Counted from the stretch's first letter, positions 36,537 through 47,514 are shown. The stretch: DNA of 64,000 bases from DATKFM01 sp963810485 (GCA_963810485.1 CAWENQ010000005.1:248001-312000), one strand, 5' to 3'. A program made the numbers and translations. Notes: generated from the sequence alone by a model not told the origin.

Positions 36537-37040
36537 CTATTCCTTCTTCACGAAGTCCTCAAACGAGGTGCGCTGCAGCTTGTCCAGATCGGCCATATGG
36601 ATGCCGTCACTGCTGAACAGGCCCATCTTGCCGGCGGTCGGGAACTCGACGATATCGGCGCGGCCGCGCTCGCCGCCCATGAGATAGACCAGATCTTCCT
36701 TGTACGGATTGGTCAGATGATGGCCGATCGACGGCGTCGGAAAACCCATGAAATCTCCCGGGCCGACTTCGAACGTCTTGTCGCCGATGAGCGCCCGCCC
36801 GCGGCCGGACAGGATGTAGAGCCACTCTTCGTCGCCCTTGTGGGCGTGATAGATGAACGACTCTTTCCCCGGCGGAATGCGGCTGAGATAGACCTGTTCC
36901 CGCTGCAGGCCGACCATCGTACTGAGCCGATGCAGATACACTTCCGATGTCGGATTCAGCGGATGCGCGATCGGCACCTCCGGCTCTGCTTGGATTTGCG
37001 CCGATGTCGCCAGATGCGACTCGGAAGTCTTGTCGGTCAT
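36537..37040 (-). CDS. cupin-domain protein
   Basis: A 167-residue cupin with motif 1 FIYHAHKGDEEWLYILSGRGR and motif 2 GFPTPSIGHHLTNP, holding the usual His/Glu metal site. Compared with the cupin at 26260 it has a longer C-terminal tail. The neighbours on the same strand are the gamma-glutamyltransferase-like gene upstream (30 bases away) and yajQ downstream. The substrate is unknown. Confidence 0.78.
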   Translation of the reverse strand: MTDKTSESHLATSAQIQAEPEVPIAHPLNPTSEVYLHRLSTMVGLQREQVYLSRIPPGKESFIYHAHKGDEEWLYILSGRGRALIGDKTFEVGPGDFMGFPTPSIGHHLTNPYKEDLVYLMGGERGRADIVEFPTAGKMGLFSSDGIHMADLDKLQRTSFEDFVKKE

Positions 37041-37071
37041 CGCTCTGCTCCATGAACGGTTGCCGGTCGCA

Positions 37072-38871
37072 TCACCGGCCGATAGCGTAGCCCTGCATGC
37101 CTCGCGGATTGGCGGCGACCTTGAGCAGGCCGCCGTCGCGCGTCGCCGCCGAGAGCCGGCCCAGGTCCCAATCGCCGGCGACCGTCACATCGTGGCCACG
37201 CTTTTTCAGGGCCTTCGTGGTTTTGGCGGCGAACCGGCCCTCGATGGTCAGGCTCGCAGGCGCGCGATTGCGCGGCCAGAAGGAGCTGGGCATGTGATCG
37301 GTGTGGAACATCGGCGCATCGATCGCCTGCTGCAGATTCATGCGGTGATGCACGTGGCGCAGGAAGAAGGTCACGCTCCATTGATCCTGCTGATCGCCGC
37401 CGGGCGTGCCGAAAGCCATGTAAGGCCGGCCGTCGCGCAGGGCCAGCGATGGCGTCAGCGTGGTGCGCGGGCGGCGTCCCGGCGCCAGGGCCGAGGGTGA
37501 GTCCGGATCGAGCCAGAACATCTGCGCCCGGCTGCCGAGGCAGAAACCCAGGCCGGGAATGATCGGCGAACTCTGCAGCCAGCCGCCCGACGGCGTCGCC
37601 GAGACCATGTTGCCATGGCGGTCGATGACATCGATATGGCAGGTGTCGCCCCGCGGCGGCGCATCGGCGAACTCCGCGCGCGTCGGCTCGCCGCCGCCCA
37701 TCGTGTCATGTTCACCTTCCAGCCCGGCGCGTTGTTCTAGAGCCAGCCGAATCGAGCCGCCGAATCCCGGGAGATCGCCGGGCCGCAGATCGGCACTCGC
37801 CTGTTCGGTCACCAGCTTGCGCCGCAGATCGTTGTAGGGCCTGCCGAGCAGGACATGGAGCGGCACGTTGACGAAGTTCGGATCGCCATAGAACGCCTCG
37901 CGGTCGGCAAAGGCGAGCTTGGCGGATTCGGTCACTGTATGGACGAACTGTTCGCCCAGAGGGTCCATCGCGCCGATGTCATAGTCCGACAGCAGCGCCA
38001 GTTGCTGCAGGAAAACCGGGCCCTGGCTCCAGGGGCCGCATTTGCAGACGGTGTGGCCGTGATAATCGAAGGTGAGCGGCTTTTCCACCGTCGCCCGCCA
38101 TTTCGCCATGTCGCCGCCGCGCAACAGGCCGCCATGGCGGCGGCCCGAGCTGTCCATCGACTCAGTGGTGCGGCAATAATTGTCGATTGCCTCCGCGACG
38201 AAACCTTCGGCCCAGATGCGCCGCGCCGCGTCGATCTGGCCTTCGCGATTCGCCGTCGCCGATTCGGCTTCCAGGATGATGCGGCGCCAGCAATGCACGA
38301 GGTCGAGATTGCGGAACAGGCTGCCCGGCTTGGGCACATCGCCATCGGGCAAATAAGTCTCGGCCGACGTCACCCACTCGTCTTCAAACAGCTGCTGCAC
38401 GGAGGCGATGGTGGCGCAGATCTGCGGCACCAGCGGATAGCCTCGTTCGGCATAGCCGATGGCATGCTCCATCACCTCATGCAGGCGCAGCGTGCCGTAA
38501 TCCCGCAATAGCAGCAGCCAGGCATCGAAGGCGCCGGGTACCACGGCGGCCAGCAGGCCGGCGGCGGGCACAAGATCGAGCCCAAAATCCCGATAGCGCT
38601 CGATGGTCGCCAGTTCCGGCGCCACGCCCTGGCCGCAGATCACGTCCACCGATTCGCGCGCGGAGTCCCACAGCAGGATCGGCGCATCGCCGCCGGGACC
38701 GTTCATATGGGGCTCGACCACTTGCAGCGCGAAGCCGGCGGCGACGGCGGCGTCGAAGGCGTTGCCGCCCTTTTCGAGCATGGCCATGCCGGCGGCGGTG
38801 GCGAGCCAGTGGGTGGAGGCGACGACGCCGAAATTGCCGATGATTTCCGGCCTCGTGGTGAATTCCGCCAT
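37072..38871 (-). CDS. gamma-glutamyltransferase family protein
   Basis: A 599-residue Ntn-hydrolase. The family signature is spread over GMAMLEKGGNAFDAAVA and PHMNGPGGDAPILL near the N-terminus, the autocatalytic nucleophile threonine in GDTCHIDVID (about residue 407), and GGWLQSSPIIPG and FGTPGGDQQ further on. It is made as a precursor that cleaves itself into two subunits. No signal peptide is seen, so it is probably cytoplasmic. I used ATG 38871; the frame is open to 38928. Glutathione or a gamma-glutamyl compound is the likely substrate. It is divergent from dgcN-dgcA. Confidence 0.85.
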   Translation of the reverse strand: MAEFTTRPEIIGNFGVVASTHWLATAAGMAMLEKGGNAFDAAVAAGFALQVVEPHMNGPGGDAPILLWDSARESVDVICGQGVAPELATIERYRDFGLDLVPAAGLLAAVVPGAFDAWLLLLRDYGTLRLHEVMEHAIGYAERGYPLVPQICATIASVQQLFEDEWVTSAETYLPDGDVPKPGSLFRNLDLVHCWRRIILEAESATANREGQIDAARRIWAEGFVAEAIDNYCRTTESMDSSGRRHGGLLRGGDMAKWRATVEKPLTFDYHGHTVCKCGPWSQGPVFLQQLALLSDYDIGAMDPLGEQFVHTVTESAKLAFADREAFYGDPNFVNVPLHVLLGRPYNDLRRKLVTEQASADLRPGDLPGFGGSIRLALEQRAGLEGEHDTMGGGEPTRAEFADAPPRGDTCHIDVIDRHGNMVSATPSGGWLQSSPIIPGLGFCLGSRAQMFWLDPDSPSALAPGRRPRTTLTPSLALRDGRPYMAFGTPGGDQQDQWSVTFFLRHVHHRMNLQQAIDAPMFHTDHMPSSFWPRNRAPASLTIEGRFAAKTTKALKKRGHDVTVAGDWDLGRLSAATRDGGLLKVAANPRGMQGYAIGR

Positions 38872-39003
38872 CTGGCTGCCCCGTATTTTGAAGGCGGGCA
38901 CGATATCGGCCGGCCTTTGCCGGAGCAAGGCGGGCGGAATCTTGCCCTAACGGCGGGCATCGCTAGGATGCCGGCAAAACAGAACAGCGCCGAGGGTCAC
39001 CTG

Positions 39004-40008
39004 ATGTCCATTGCTCACCCCTATCTCATGTTCCTGGGCGACGCGCCCGATCAACTGGCGGCCAAGACCGCCCAGGGCGTCGCCTATTGGCGGCCGGAAT
39101 GGTGCGTCGCCCAGTTGCGGATGCCCGGCTGCAAGGCCGATCTGAAACTGCCGGACATGACCCTGGAGCAGGCGAAGGCAGCAGGGGTGAAGACAGTCAT
39201 CGTCGGTGTCGCCAACAGAGGCGGCCTGATCGGCGAGAGCTGGACCGGCGCGCTGAAGCAGGCGCTGGGGATGGGCATGGATCTGGCCAGCGGCCTGCAT
39301 AAGCGGCTGGTGGATGTGCCGGCGCTGGCGGACGCGGCGCGAAAGCTGGGGCGTAACCTGTTCGATGTGCGCCACCCGACGCGGGACTTCGCCGTCGGCA
39401 CGGGCAAGAAGCGCAAGGGCAAGCGCATGCTCACCGTCGGTACCGACTGCTCCATCGGCAAGATGTACACGGCGCTGGCGCTGGAGAAGGAGATGCGCAA
39501 GCGCGGGCTGAAGGCCGACTTCCGCGCCACTGGCCAGACCGGCATCTTCATCGCCGGCGACGGCGTCTCCATCGACGCAGTGGTGTCGGATTTCGTGTCG
39601 GGAGCGGTCGAGTGGATATGTCCGGAAAACGAGGCCGATCACTGGGATCTGGTGGAGGGGCAGGGCTCGCTGTTCCATGCCTCCTATGCCGGCGTCACGC
39701 TGGGCCTGATCCATGGCGCCCAGCCCGATGCGCTGGTCATGTGCCATGAGCCGCAGCGGCCCCATATGCGTGGCCTGCCGCACTACCAGCTCCCGGACCT
39801 GCAGACCTGCATCGACGCCAACCTGGCGGCGGCGCGGCTGACCAATGCGTCGGTGAAGCTGGCGGGGTTCAGTTTAAACACTTCGGCGCTCGACGGCGCG
39901 GCGGCGGAGCGGGCGCTTAAGGATTGTTCGCAGAAATTCGGCCTGCCGGCGGTCGATCCCGTGCGCACCGGTGTCGGGCCGCTGGCGGACGCGCTGGCGC
40001 GCTTCTGA
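39004..40008 (+). CDS. dgcN: DUF1611 protein, D-glutamate N-acetyltransferase-like (DgcN)
   Basis: A 334-residue DUF1611 protein: Rossmann-like N-terminal half (VKTVIVGVANRGG), a P-loop-like stretch TVGTDCSIGKMYTALAL near residue 140, and GQTGIFIAGDGVSIDA. In marine proteobacteria DgcN acetylates D-glutamate, and DgcA racemises the product so that it can be used as N-acetyl-L-glutamate. The next gene encodes the DgcA-type enzyme with a TGATG overlap, which supports the assignment. Nearby dadA and gamma-glutamyltransferase genes fit a D-amino-acid theme. Confidence 0.83.
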   Translation: MSIAHPYLMFLGDAPDQLAAKTAQGVAYWRPEWCVAQLRMPGCKADLKLPDMTLEQAKAAGVKTVIVGVANRGGLIGESWTGALKQALGMGMDLASGLHKRLVDVPALADAARKLGRNLFDVRHPTRDFAVGTGKKRKGKRMLTVGTDCSIGKMYTALALEKEMRKRGLKADFRATGQTGIFIAGDGVSIDAVVSDFVSGAVEWICPENEADHWDLVEGQGSLFHASYAGVTLGLIHGAQPDALVMCHEPQRPHMRGLPHYQLPDLQTCIDANLAAARLTNASVKLAGFSLNTSALDGAAAERALKDCSQKFGLPAVDPVRTGVGPLADALARF

Positions 40009-40988
40009 TGCGCCGCTTGGGGGTCACGGCGGAAAGCTGGCCGATCGCCGGCACCTTCACCATCTCCCGCGGCAGCAAAACGGCGGCGGACGTTGTTGTA
40101 GTCGAGATCACCGACGGCGCTCATCGCGGCCGCGGCGAATGCGTGCCCTATGGTCGCTATGGCGAAACAATCGCGAAGTCTATCGCGGAGATCGAGTCGC
40201 TACGCGGGGCGCTCGAGGCTGGACTCAGCCGCGAGGCGCTGCAGAACAAGATGAAGCCGGGCGCGGCGCGCAATGCCGTGGACTGCGCGCTCTGGGACTT
40301 GGAGGCGAAGCAGAACGGCCGCAGCGCAGCGGCACTCGCCGGCCTATCCGCACTGAAGCCGGTAACAACCGCCTATACGCTAAGCCTGGGTAGCGTGGAG
40401 ACCATGGCTGCCGCGGCGAAAGCCAACGCGCACCGGCCGCTGCTGAAGCTCAAGCTGGCGGGGCCGGGCGATTTGGATCGCGTTGCCGCCGTGCACGCCA
40501 GTGCGCCGAACTCGCGGCTGATCGTCGACGCCAATGAGGGCTGGACGGCCGCCATCTTCGCCGAGCTGGCGCCGAAGCTCGTGCCGCTGGGCGTGGAGAT
40601 GATCGAGCAGCCTTTACCTTCGGCTGACGATTCGGCGCTGGCAGGGCTGTCGCGGCCGATCGCCATCTGCGCCGACGAATCCTGCCATGGCGTTGAAACG
40701 CTGCCGCAGCTCGTGGGCAAGTACGACGCCGTTAACATCAAGCTGGACAAGACCGGCGGCCTCACCGGCGCGCTGGCGCTGGCGGATGCGGCGGCGGCCC
40801 AGGGCTTCGAGATCATGATCGGCTGCATGGTCGCGACGTCGCTGGCCATGGCGCCGGCCATGCTCATAGCGCAACGGGCGCGCTGGGTCGATTTGGACGG
40901 CGCGCTGCTGCTGGCGCGGGACCGCGAGCACGGGCTGCAGTTCCAGGGCAGCCTGATGCAGCCGCCTGCGCCGGAGCTGTGGGGCTGA
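40008..40988 (+). CDS. dgcA: enolase-superfamily epimerase, DgcA-type N-acetyl-D-glutamate racemase
   Basis: A 326-residue dipeptide-epimerase-like enzyme. Visible active-site parts are LLKLKLAG (KxK), LIVDANEGW (metal Asp), MIEQPLP (Glu), ICADES (Asp) and INIKLDKTGG (second Lys), all as expected. Its start overlaps the dgcN stop as TGATG. With DgcN it converts D-glutamate into N-acetyl-L-glutamate. L-Ala-D/L-Glu epimerase (muropeptide recycling) is the alternative for such sequences; the dgcN context argues for DgcA. Confidence 0.83.
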   Translation: MRRLGVTAESWPIAGTFTISRGSKTAADVVVVEITDGAHRGRGECVPYGRYGETIAKSIAEIESLRGALEAGLSREALQNKMKPGAARNAVDCALWDLEAKQNGRSAAALAGLSALKPVTTAYTLSLGSVETMAAAAKANAHRPLLKLKLAGPGDLDRVAAVHASAPNSRLIVDANEGWTAAIFAELAPKLVPLGVEMIEQPLPSADDSALAGLSRPIAICADESCHGVETLPQLVGKYDAVNIKLDKTGGLTGALALADAAAAQGFEIMIGCMVATSLAMAPAMLIAQRARWVDLDGALLLARDREHGLQFQGSLMQPPAPELWG

Positions 40989-40991
40989 CCT

Positions 40992-42173
40992 CTAACTTCG
41001 CGCTAGCGTGGCAATTTCAGCTGTGAAGCGATCTATCTCGTCTTCGGTGTTGTAGTAGTGCACGGAGGCTCGCAGCACTTCAGGCAGGCGCCGCGCCGTC
41101 GCGTCCAACAAAGTCGAAGCCGGTGAAGATGTGCTGCAATTGAAGCCCCGCTGACGCAGGGTCGTCCGAAGCGCGGACGAATCCTTGGCGGCCAGGTGCA
41201 TGCTGACAATGCCGCATTTGCGGCGGCCGATGTCGGCGACCGTGACACCGGGGATGGCGCCCAGCCGCTGCCGCAGCAGCGCCGCAAGAACGTCGATTCG
41301 CGCGGCGATGTTGGCAAGGCCGAGATCGAGCGCGTAGTCGACGGCAGCGCCCAGGCCCAACTGTGCGGCGTAGTTGTTCTCCCAATTCTCGAACCGGCGG
41401 GCGTCCTGGCGCAGCTCGTATTTCTCCGGCGCCGTCCAGTTTGCCGCGTGGTTGTCGAGAAAGGACGGCTCGAGGCGGTCGAGAACCTCACGCTTCACAT
41501 AGAGAAAACCGCTGCCTCGCGGACCGCGCAGATATTTGCGCCCCGTCGCCGACAGCAGATCGCAACCCATCTCGTTGACGTCGACCGGCATCTGCCCGAC
41601 CGACTGGCAGGCATCCAGCAGATACATGATCCCATGCTGGCGCGCGATCTTGCCGATCTCCGCCGCGGGGTTCACCAGGCCGCCATTGGTCGGCACATAA
41701 GTCACGGCGATCAATTTCACGCGGCCGTCGATCATGCGCGCGAGCGCGTCCACGTCGATCTCGCCTGATGGCGTGTTGGGGATCACCTCGATCGAGAAGC
41801 CGATCTGCCGCTGCCGCTGCAGGAACGCGATGTAGTTGCTGGAGTACTCCGCCTGGGCGGTCAGGATGCGGTCGCCCTTTTGCAGCGGCACGGCATAGAA
41901 CGCCATGTCCCAGGCGACGGTGGCGTTCTCCACCAGCGCAATCTCGTCGGCGCCGGCGCCGATCATCCGGGCGATGGAAGCGTAGATATTGGCGACCCTG
42001 GGCTGCGCCTCGTCGGCCGCTTCATAGCCGCCGATCTCCGCTTCCCGCTGGATATGGGCGATCTGCGCCGCCACCACGGGCTGCGGCGGCAGGGCCGCGC
42101 CGGCATTATTGAGATGGACGATCTTGGCCGTGGCCGGCGTATCGCGCCGCGCCTTTGCGATGTCGATGGTCAT
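40992..42173 (-). CDS. class V PLP-dependent aminotransferase
   Basis: A 393-residue aminotransferase/cysteine-desulphurase-fold enzyme. The PLP lysine is in SATGRKYLRGPRGSGFLYV (about residue 211), with the aspartate pair in YLLDACQSVGQMPVDV and the substrate arm HLNNAGAALPP at the N-terminus. It resembles the EgtE/SufS-like group without the mobile Cys loop of desulphurases, so C-S lyase, kynureninase-like or epimerase chemistry is possible. It is convergent with dgcA, only three bases apart. Confidence 0.82.
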   Translation of the reverse strand: MTIDIAKARRDTPATAKIVHLNNAGAALPPQPVVAAQIAHIQREAEIGGYEAADEAQPRVANIYASIARMIGAGADEIALVENATVAWDMAFYAVPLQKGDRILTAQAEYSSNYIAFLQRQRQIGFSIEVIPNTPSGEIDVDALARMIDGRVKLIAVTYVPTNGGLVNPAAEIGKIARQHGIMYLLDACQSVGQMPVDVNEMGCDLLSATGRKYLRGPRGSGFLYVKREVLDRLEPSFLDNHAANWTAPEKYELRQDARRFENWENNYAAQLGLGAAVDYALDLGLANIAARIDVLAALLRQRLGAIPGVTVADIGRRKCGIVSMHLAAKDSSALRTTLRQRGFNCSTSSPASTLLDATARRLPEVLRASVHYYNTEDEIDRFTAEIATLARS

Positions 42174-42234
42174 GAAATCCGCCTGAGTGAATGCGCCGTA
42201 CTGCTCCGCAGTTTCGGCGCTGCGGGCCGGCGGA

Positions 42235-44298
<2,064 letters not shown>

Positions 44299-44322
44299 TC
44301 GGGTGCGGGATCTATCCGGTTT

Positions 44323-45735
44323 CTATCCATTGCCGCCGGGTTCGCCCGGGGCCGATTGCAGGAGGCTGATAATACCGCGCCCGACGCGTTCTGCATGCGG
44401 TTCGATCAGCGGCCAGAGCGAGGACCAGTCGCTGCCGGGTTCTACCGGTTCGGCGCGGACGAAGCCGGGGTAGAAGCCGCCGATCAGGTCCCAAGGACCG
44501 ACCGCTGCGGCCGGCCGCACCTCGGCAGGCTCACGGGCCGCGAGAGCAACCTGGCGCCCCAGATAGGTGACATCGGCCGGCTCGCGGGCGGCGATGGAGA
44601 CCGGCGCTTGGAGTGGAGGCCTGATATCGGCCGGCTCCCGCGCCGCGATGGCGACCGGCGCTGGGGTCGGCCAGTGGAATTCCGTCGGCTCCCTTGCCGC
44701 GATCGATATAGGCAGACGCTCCGCCTGATGAAACTCGAGCGGCTCGCGGGCGGCGATGGCCGCGGTCATTGTCGGCCTGACCGGATCGGCCGGCTCTCGC
44801 GCCGAGACAGCCACAGACAAGCGGAACTCGCTTGAAGGTTCGCGGGCGGCGATGGCGACGGGCAGGGCCGACTGGTAGGCCAGTGTGGCCATGGGCACCG
44901 CCTCCGGCATCTCACCGTCCATGCCGTTCTCGAATTGCGCCGAGGCGAATGTCAGGGTTGCCAGCTGATTGTGGAACGGCTCGGCAACGCTGGCCTGATG
45001 CCAGGTCATGATGGCCGGCAGCGGCTCGATGTCGGCGTACTGGGTGGCCTGCAGCTCCGTTAGTGCCGCCAGATACTTTGCCCGTTCCTCGCGCCAGGCG
45101 AGATGCACCTTCAGGCGGTACTGCTTGTATCGGCCGGGATTGGCGGAATGGTAGCGCGCCACCGCCTTGGCCCAGGAACCTTCCTCATGCTTCAGTGAAT
45201 GCAGATATGCCGCGGCATAGGCGACATTGGCGACGGGATCGAATGCCTGGTCCAGGTTGGCGAAGGCATGGGGATGATAGTGCAGGTTCACCTGCATGCA
45301 GCCGACGTCGATGTTGCGGATGCCGCGCGCCTTGAGTCCCTCGACCTCGGCAATGGCCGCTGCCTTGGTCGGCAGATAGCGGCCGCGGCCTTCGGCCATG
45401 ACGGTCCAGGGCCAGGCCATGACGATGCGCTTCTTCTGGTGCAACCGGCCGGATTCGACCTTGGAGATCGCGCGCAGCAACTGCCGCGGCACGCCTTCCT
45501 GGCGCTCGATCAGGTTGGTCGCCCTGGCGCAGAAGGTCCAGGGGCTGGGCTTCGTCACCTGCGGTTGTTCCTGGCCCGCCAGGGCTGCCAGGGGCGCCAG
45601 CAGGCTCAGGGCCGCCACTGATAGCGTCAGCGTCAGCCCCACGGCCAAGCGGCCGCAGCGCCGAACCGGGCCGCTTCTATTGGCCTGGAACGACTCGGAA
45701 AACTGCCGTTTTGAGAGAATTGTGCAGCGCAGCAT
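44323..45735 (-). CDS. lytic transglycosylase with seven AREP repeats
   Basis: A 470-residue exported protein. After a long basic leader and a hydrophobic signal, residues ~60-220 form an SLT-type domain with catalytic Glu in ISKVESG, then GCMQVNLHYHPHAF and AVARYHSANPGRYKQY. From about residue 285 to 405 a Pro/Ala-rich region holds seven copies of a 15-18-residue unit with the core AAREP. The tail ends with WSSLWPLIEPHAERVGRGI. It cleaves peptidoglycan glycan strands, and the repeat region may bind the wall or a protein. It is co-directional with the histidine kinase gene downstream. Confidence 0.8.
   Translation of the reverse strand: MLRCTILSKRQFSESFQANRSGPVRRCGRLAVGLTLTLSVAALSLLAPLAALAGQEQPQVTKPSPWTFCARATNLIERQEGVPRQLLRAISKVESGRLHQKKRIVMAWPWTVMAEGRGRYLPTKAAAIAEVEGLKARGIRNIDVGCMQVNLHYHPHAFANLDQAFDPVANVAYAAAYLHSLKHEEGSWAKAVARYHSANPGRYKQYRLKVHLAWREERAKYLAALTELQATQYADIEPLPAIMTWHQASVAEPFHNQLATLTFASAQFENGMDGEMPEAVPMATLAYQSALPVAIAAREPSSEFRLSVAVSAREPADPVRPTMTAAIAAREPLEFHQAERLPISIAAREPTEFHWPTPAPVAIAAREPADIRPPLQAPVSIAAREPADVTYLGRQVALAAREPAEVRPAAAVGPWDLIGGFYPGFVRAEPVEPGSDWSSLWPLIEPHAERVGRGIISLLQSAPGEPGGNG
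44510..44872. repeat. tandem repeat encoding AREP units
   Basis: The minus strand here encodes seven units of the type (V/A/S)(A/S)(I/V/L)AAREP(A/T/S/L)(D/E), spaced 15, 17, 18, 18, 18 and 17 residues apart, with the AREP core invariant in all seven. At DNA level the units are diverged outside the core, so this is an old repeat under selection for the core rather than a recent expansion. Confidence 0.8.
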
Positions 45736-45811
45736 AATACCCCCCGCCCGCGGCGTGGGTTAGGGCCGATGGCGATTTATCCACTAAAAACAAATCTATG
45801 GAGGAATTTGG

Positions 45812-45840
45812 TTGATAACTTGTTAAGGATGATTCATATT
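45812..45840 (+). promoter_or_regulatory. sigma70-type promoter for the sRNA candidate
   Basis: TTGATA at 45812-45817, a 17-base spacer and CATATT at 45835-45840 make a near-consensus housekeeping promoter on the plus strand, in an AT-rich stretch that stands out from its surroundings. The start point would be near 45847. A DnaA-box-like TTATCCACT lies 30 bases upstream. Confidence 0.6.
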
Positions 45841-45846
45841 GTTTTT

Positions 45847-45946
45847 GCGGTGGCACTGCGCCGTCTCCCTGATGGTGCGCCGCCGCATACGCCCCTCGGG
45901 CGTTTCCTCCCAGAACTTGGGCCGTGCAACCCACGGCCCTTTTTTT
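45847..45946 (+). ncRNA. candidate ~100-nt small RNA
   Basis: No coding gene uses the plus strand between the divergent minus-strand transglycosylase gene and the next minus-strand GNAT gene, yet a near-consensus promoter (TTGATA-N17-CATATT) is followed 100 bases later by a perfect terminator. The transcript would fold into a 5' hairpin (GCGGTGGCAC with GTGCGCCGCCGC), a second hairpin (ACGCCC-CTC-GGGCGT), an unpaired CCTCCC stretch able to pair with ribosome-binding sites, and the terminator. That layout is typical of Hfq-type sRNAs. I do not recognise a named family. Confidence 0.6.
45919..45946 (+). terminator. rho-independent terminator of the sRNA candidate
   Basis: GGGCCGTG at 45919-45926, loop CAACC and CACGGCCC at 45932-45939 form a perfect 8-bp stem followed by seven T residues. 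The orientation is plus, so it cannot serve the flanking minus-strand genes. Confidence 0.9.
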
Positions 45947-45954
45947 GCCCCCTA

Positions 45955-46518
45955 CTAGGGCGCTATTGCCCGTTCCGTGGGCAGATTTTCGTCGCCGGGA
46001 CCCAGCGCCCGCTGCATCAAAACACTGTCGACCCAGCGGCCGAATTTGAAACCGACGGCGGTCAGCAAGCCGGCGCGCCGGAAGCCCAGCCGCTCATGCA
46101 GGACGATCGAGCCGGTGTTGGCCGAATCGCCGATCACGGCCACCATCTGCCGCAAGCCGGCCGCCGTGCAACGCTCGATGATTTCGGCCAGAGCCAGCCG
46201 GCCGATGCCCTTGCCGGCCAGGCCCGCCGCAACATAGACCGAATCCTCGACCGAGAACCGGTAGGCGGAGCGCGTGCGATAGGGGCCGGCATAGGCATAG
46301 CCGCCGATCTGCGCGCCGCATTCCACAACCACATAGGGGAGCCCGCGCGCCAGGATATCGGCGCGCCGGCGGCGCATCTCCTCGACATCCGGTGGCGTCT
46401 CCTCGAACGAGGCGAAGCCGGTGCGGACATGGTGGGCATAGATCGCCTGGATCGCCGGCATGTCGCCGTCGCGCGCATCGCGCAGGACCAGCGCCGGCCT
46501 GCCGTCGGCGCCGCTCAT
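45955..46518 (-). CDS. GNAT family acetyltransferase, phosphinothricin acetyltransferase-like
   Basis: A 187-residue PAT-type acetyltransferase. The family N-terminus LVLRDARDGDMPAIQAIYAHH is clear, followed by the EETPPDVEEMRRR region and the acetyl-CoA loop GLAGKGIGRLALAEII. Members acetylate phosphinothricin, methionine sulphone or other amino acids. The start ATG 46518 overlaps the upstream gene's TGA as ATGA, so the two are translationally coupled. It begins 4 bases from the formylglutamate amidohydrolase end and the pair may serve amino-acid detoxification or catabolism. Confidence 0.85.
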   Translation of the reverse strand: MSGADGRPALVLRDARDGDMPAIQAIYAHHVRTGFASFEETPPDVEEMRRRRADILARGLPYVVVECGAQIGGYAYAGPYRTRSAYRFSVEDSVYVAAGLAGKGIGRLALAEIIERCTAAGLRQMVAVIGDSANTGSIVLHERLGFRRAGLLTAVGFKFGRWVDSVLMQRALGPGDENLPTERAIAP

Positions 46519-47410
46519 CTTGCGGCGCTGCCGAGACCCTGCGCCACGTCGATGACGGCGGCGATGATGCGTTCCATGTCGCTGATGACAGCGGCGAAAG
46601 ACGGGCCGCGCTCCATCGTCGTCTCGACCACATAGAGGGCGCGATTTATCTCGATTTGCAGGGCATGCAGGCCGGCCTCGGTCTTGCCGTAGTGCTGGGT
46701 GGTGAAGCCGCCGGAATAGGGCGAATTGCGCGCTACGCGATAGCCGAGATCGCGGAATGCGGCCTCGATCTGCGCCGTCACCTGCGCCGCGCAGGAGGTG
46801 CCGTGGCAATCGCCGAGCACGATGTCGACCCGCGAATTGCCGGCGTCGCTCTCCGTCGGTCCGCCGATCGACGGCATGGAATGGCAATCGATCAGCACGC
46901 ATTGGCCGAACTTCACCTTGGTCTCGGTGATCGTCTGGCGCAGCGCCTCGTGATAGGGGCGGTAGTAGTTGTCGATGCGCTGGCGCGCCTCGGCGAAAGT
47001 CAGGCGCCGGCTGATAGATCGGCTCGCCATTGGCGACGACGCGCGGCGATGGTGCCGAAGCCGGCGGCGACGCGGGCGGAGCCGGTGTTGACGTGGCTCG
47101 GCAGCAAATCCTCGAACATGTCGGGATCCAGCTCGAACGGCTCCCGGTTCGGATCGATGAACACCCGCGGAAACAGCGCCCGCACCAGCGGCAGGCCCTT
47201 GCGCGGCGCTGAGCCGAACAATTCGTCGACATAGCAATCTTCCGACCGGCGCAGGCCGGGAAATTTCAACTGCGCGCCGGCGACGAATTCGGGCGGATAG
47301 TTGCTGCCGCTATGAGGGGAAGCCAGCACGGCCGGCGCCAATTGCCGGTCAGGCGCCAGTATTTCCACCGGGGGCAGTGTCTCTGTTACTGTTTGGATCC
47401 GGACTACCAT
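46515..47410 (-). CDS. N-formylglutamate amidohydrolase family protein (two frameshifts)
   Basis: About 298 residues of a zinc-dependent formylglutamate amidohydrolase. The N-terminal part has ASPHSGSNYPPEF with the metal His, SEDCYVDELF and LVRALFPRVFIDPNREPFEL. After a break comes RLTFAEARQRIDNYYRPYH, CVLIDCHSMPSIGG, DIVLGDCHGTSC and ALQIEINRALYV. One extra G near 47043 and one extra C near 47011 explain the two frame changes. It hydrolyses N-formyl-L-glutamate of the histidine pathway or a related amide. Divergent from cpdR, as in other alphaproteobacteria. Confidence 0.78.
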
Positions 47411-47485
47411 GAAATCATCTATTTAAAGCAACGGCTTCGCCCCCGCCATGGGGAATTGCTAATTGCCGCAGGGCGGGGTTGAATG

Positions 47486-47514
47486 ATTGACGTTGGTAAG
47501 TTTCTTTTCAATGA
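47486..47514 (+). promoter_or_regulatory. putative cpdR promoter
   Basis: TTGACG at 47486-47491, a 17-base spacer and AATGAT at 47509-47514 fit a sigma70-type promoter reading towards cpdR, leaving a leader of about 60 bases before its ATG. Confidence 0.45.

Noticed and set aside
45773..45785. DnaA-box-like TTATCCACT, possible origin
   Set aside because: Only one site, no cluster, no dnaA, parAB or hemE nearby; the AT-rich stretch is better explained by the sRNA promoter.
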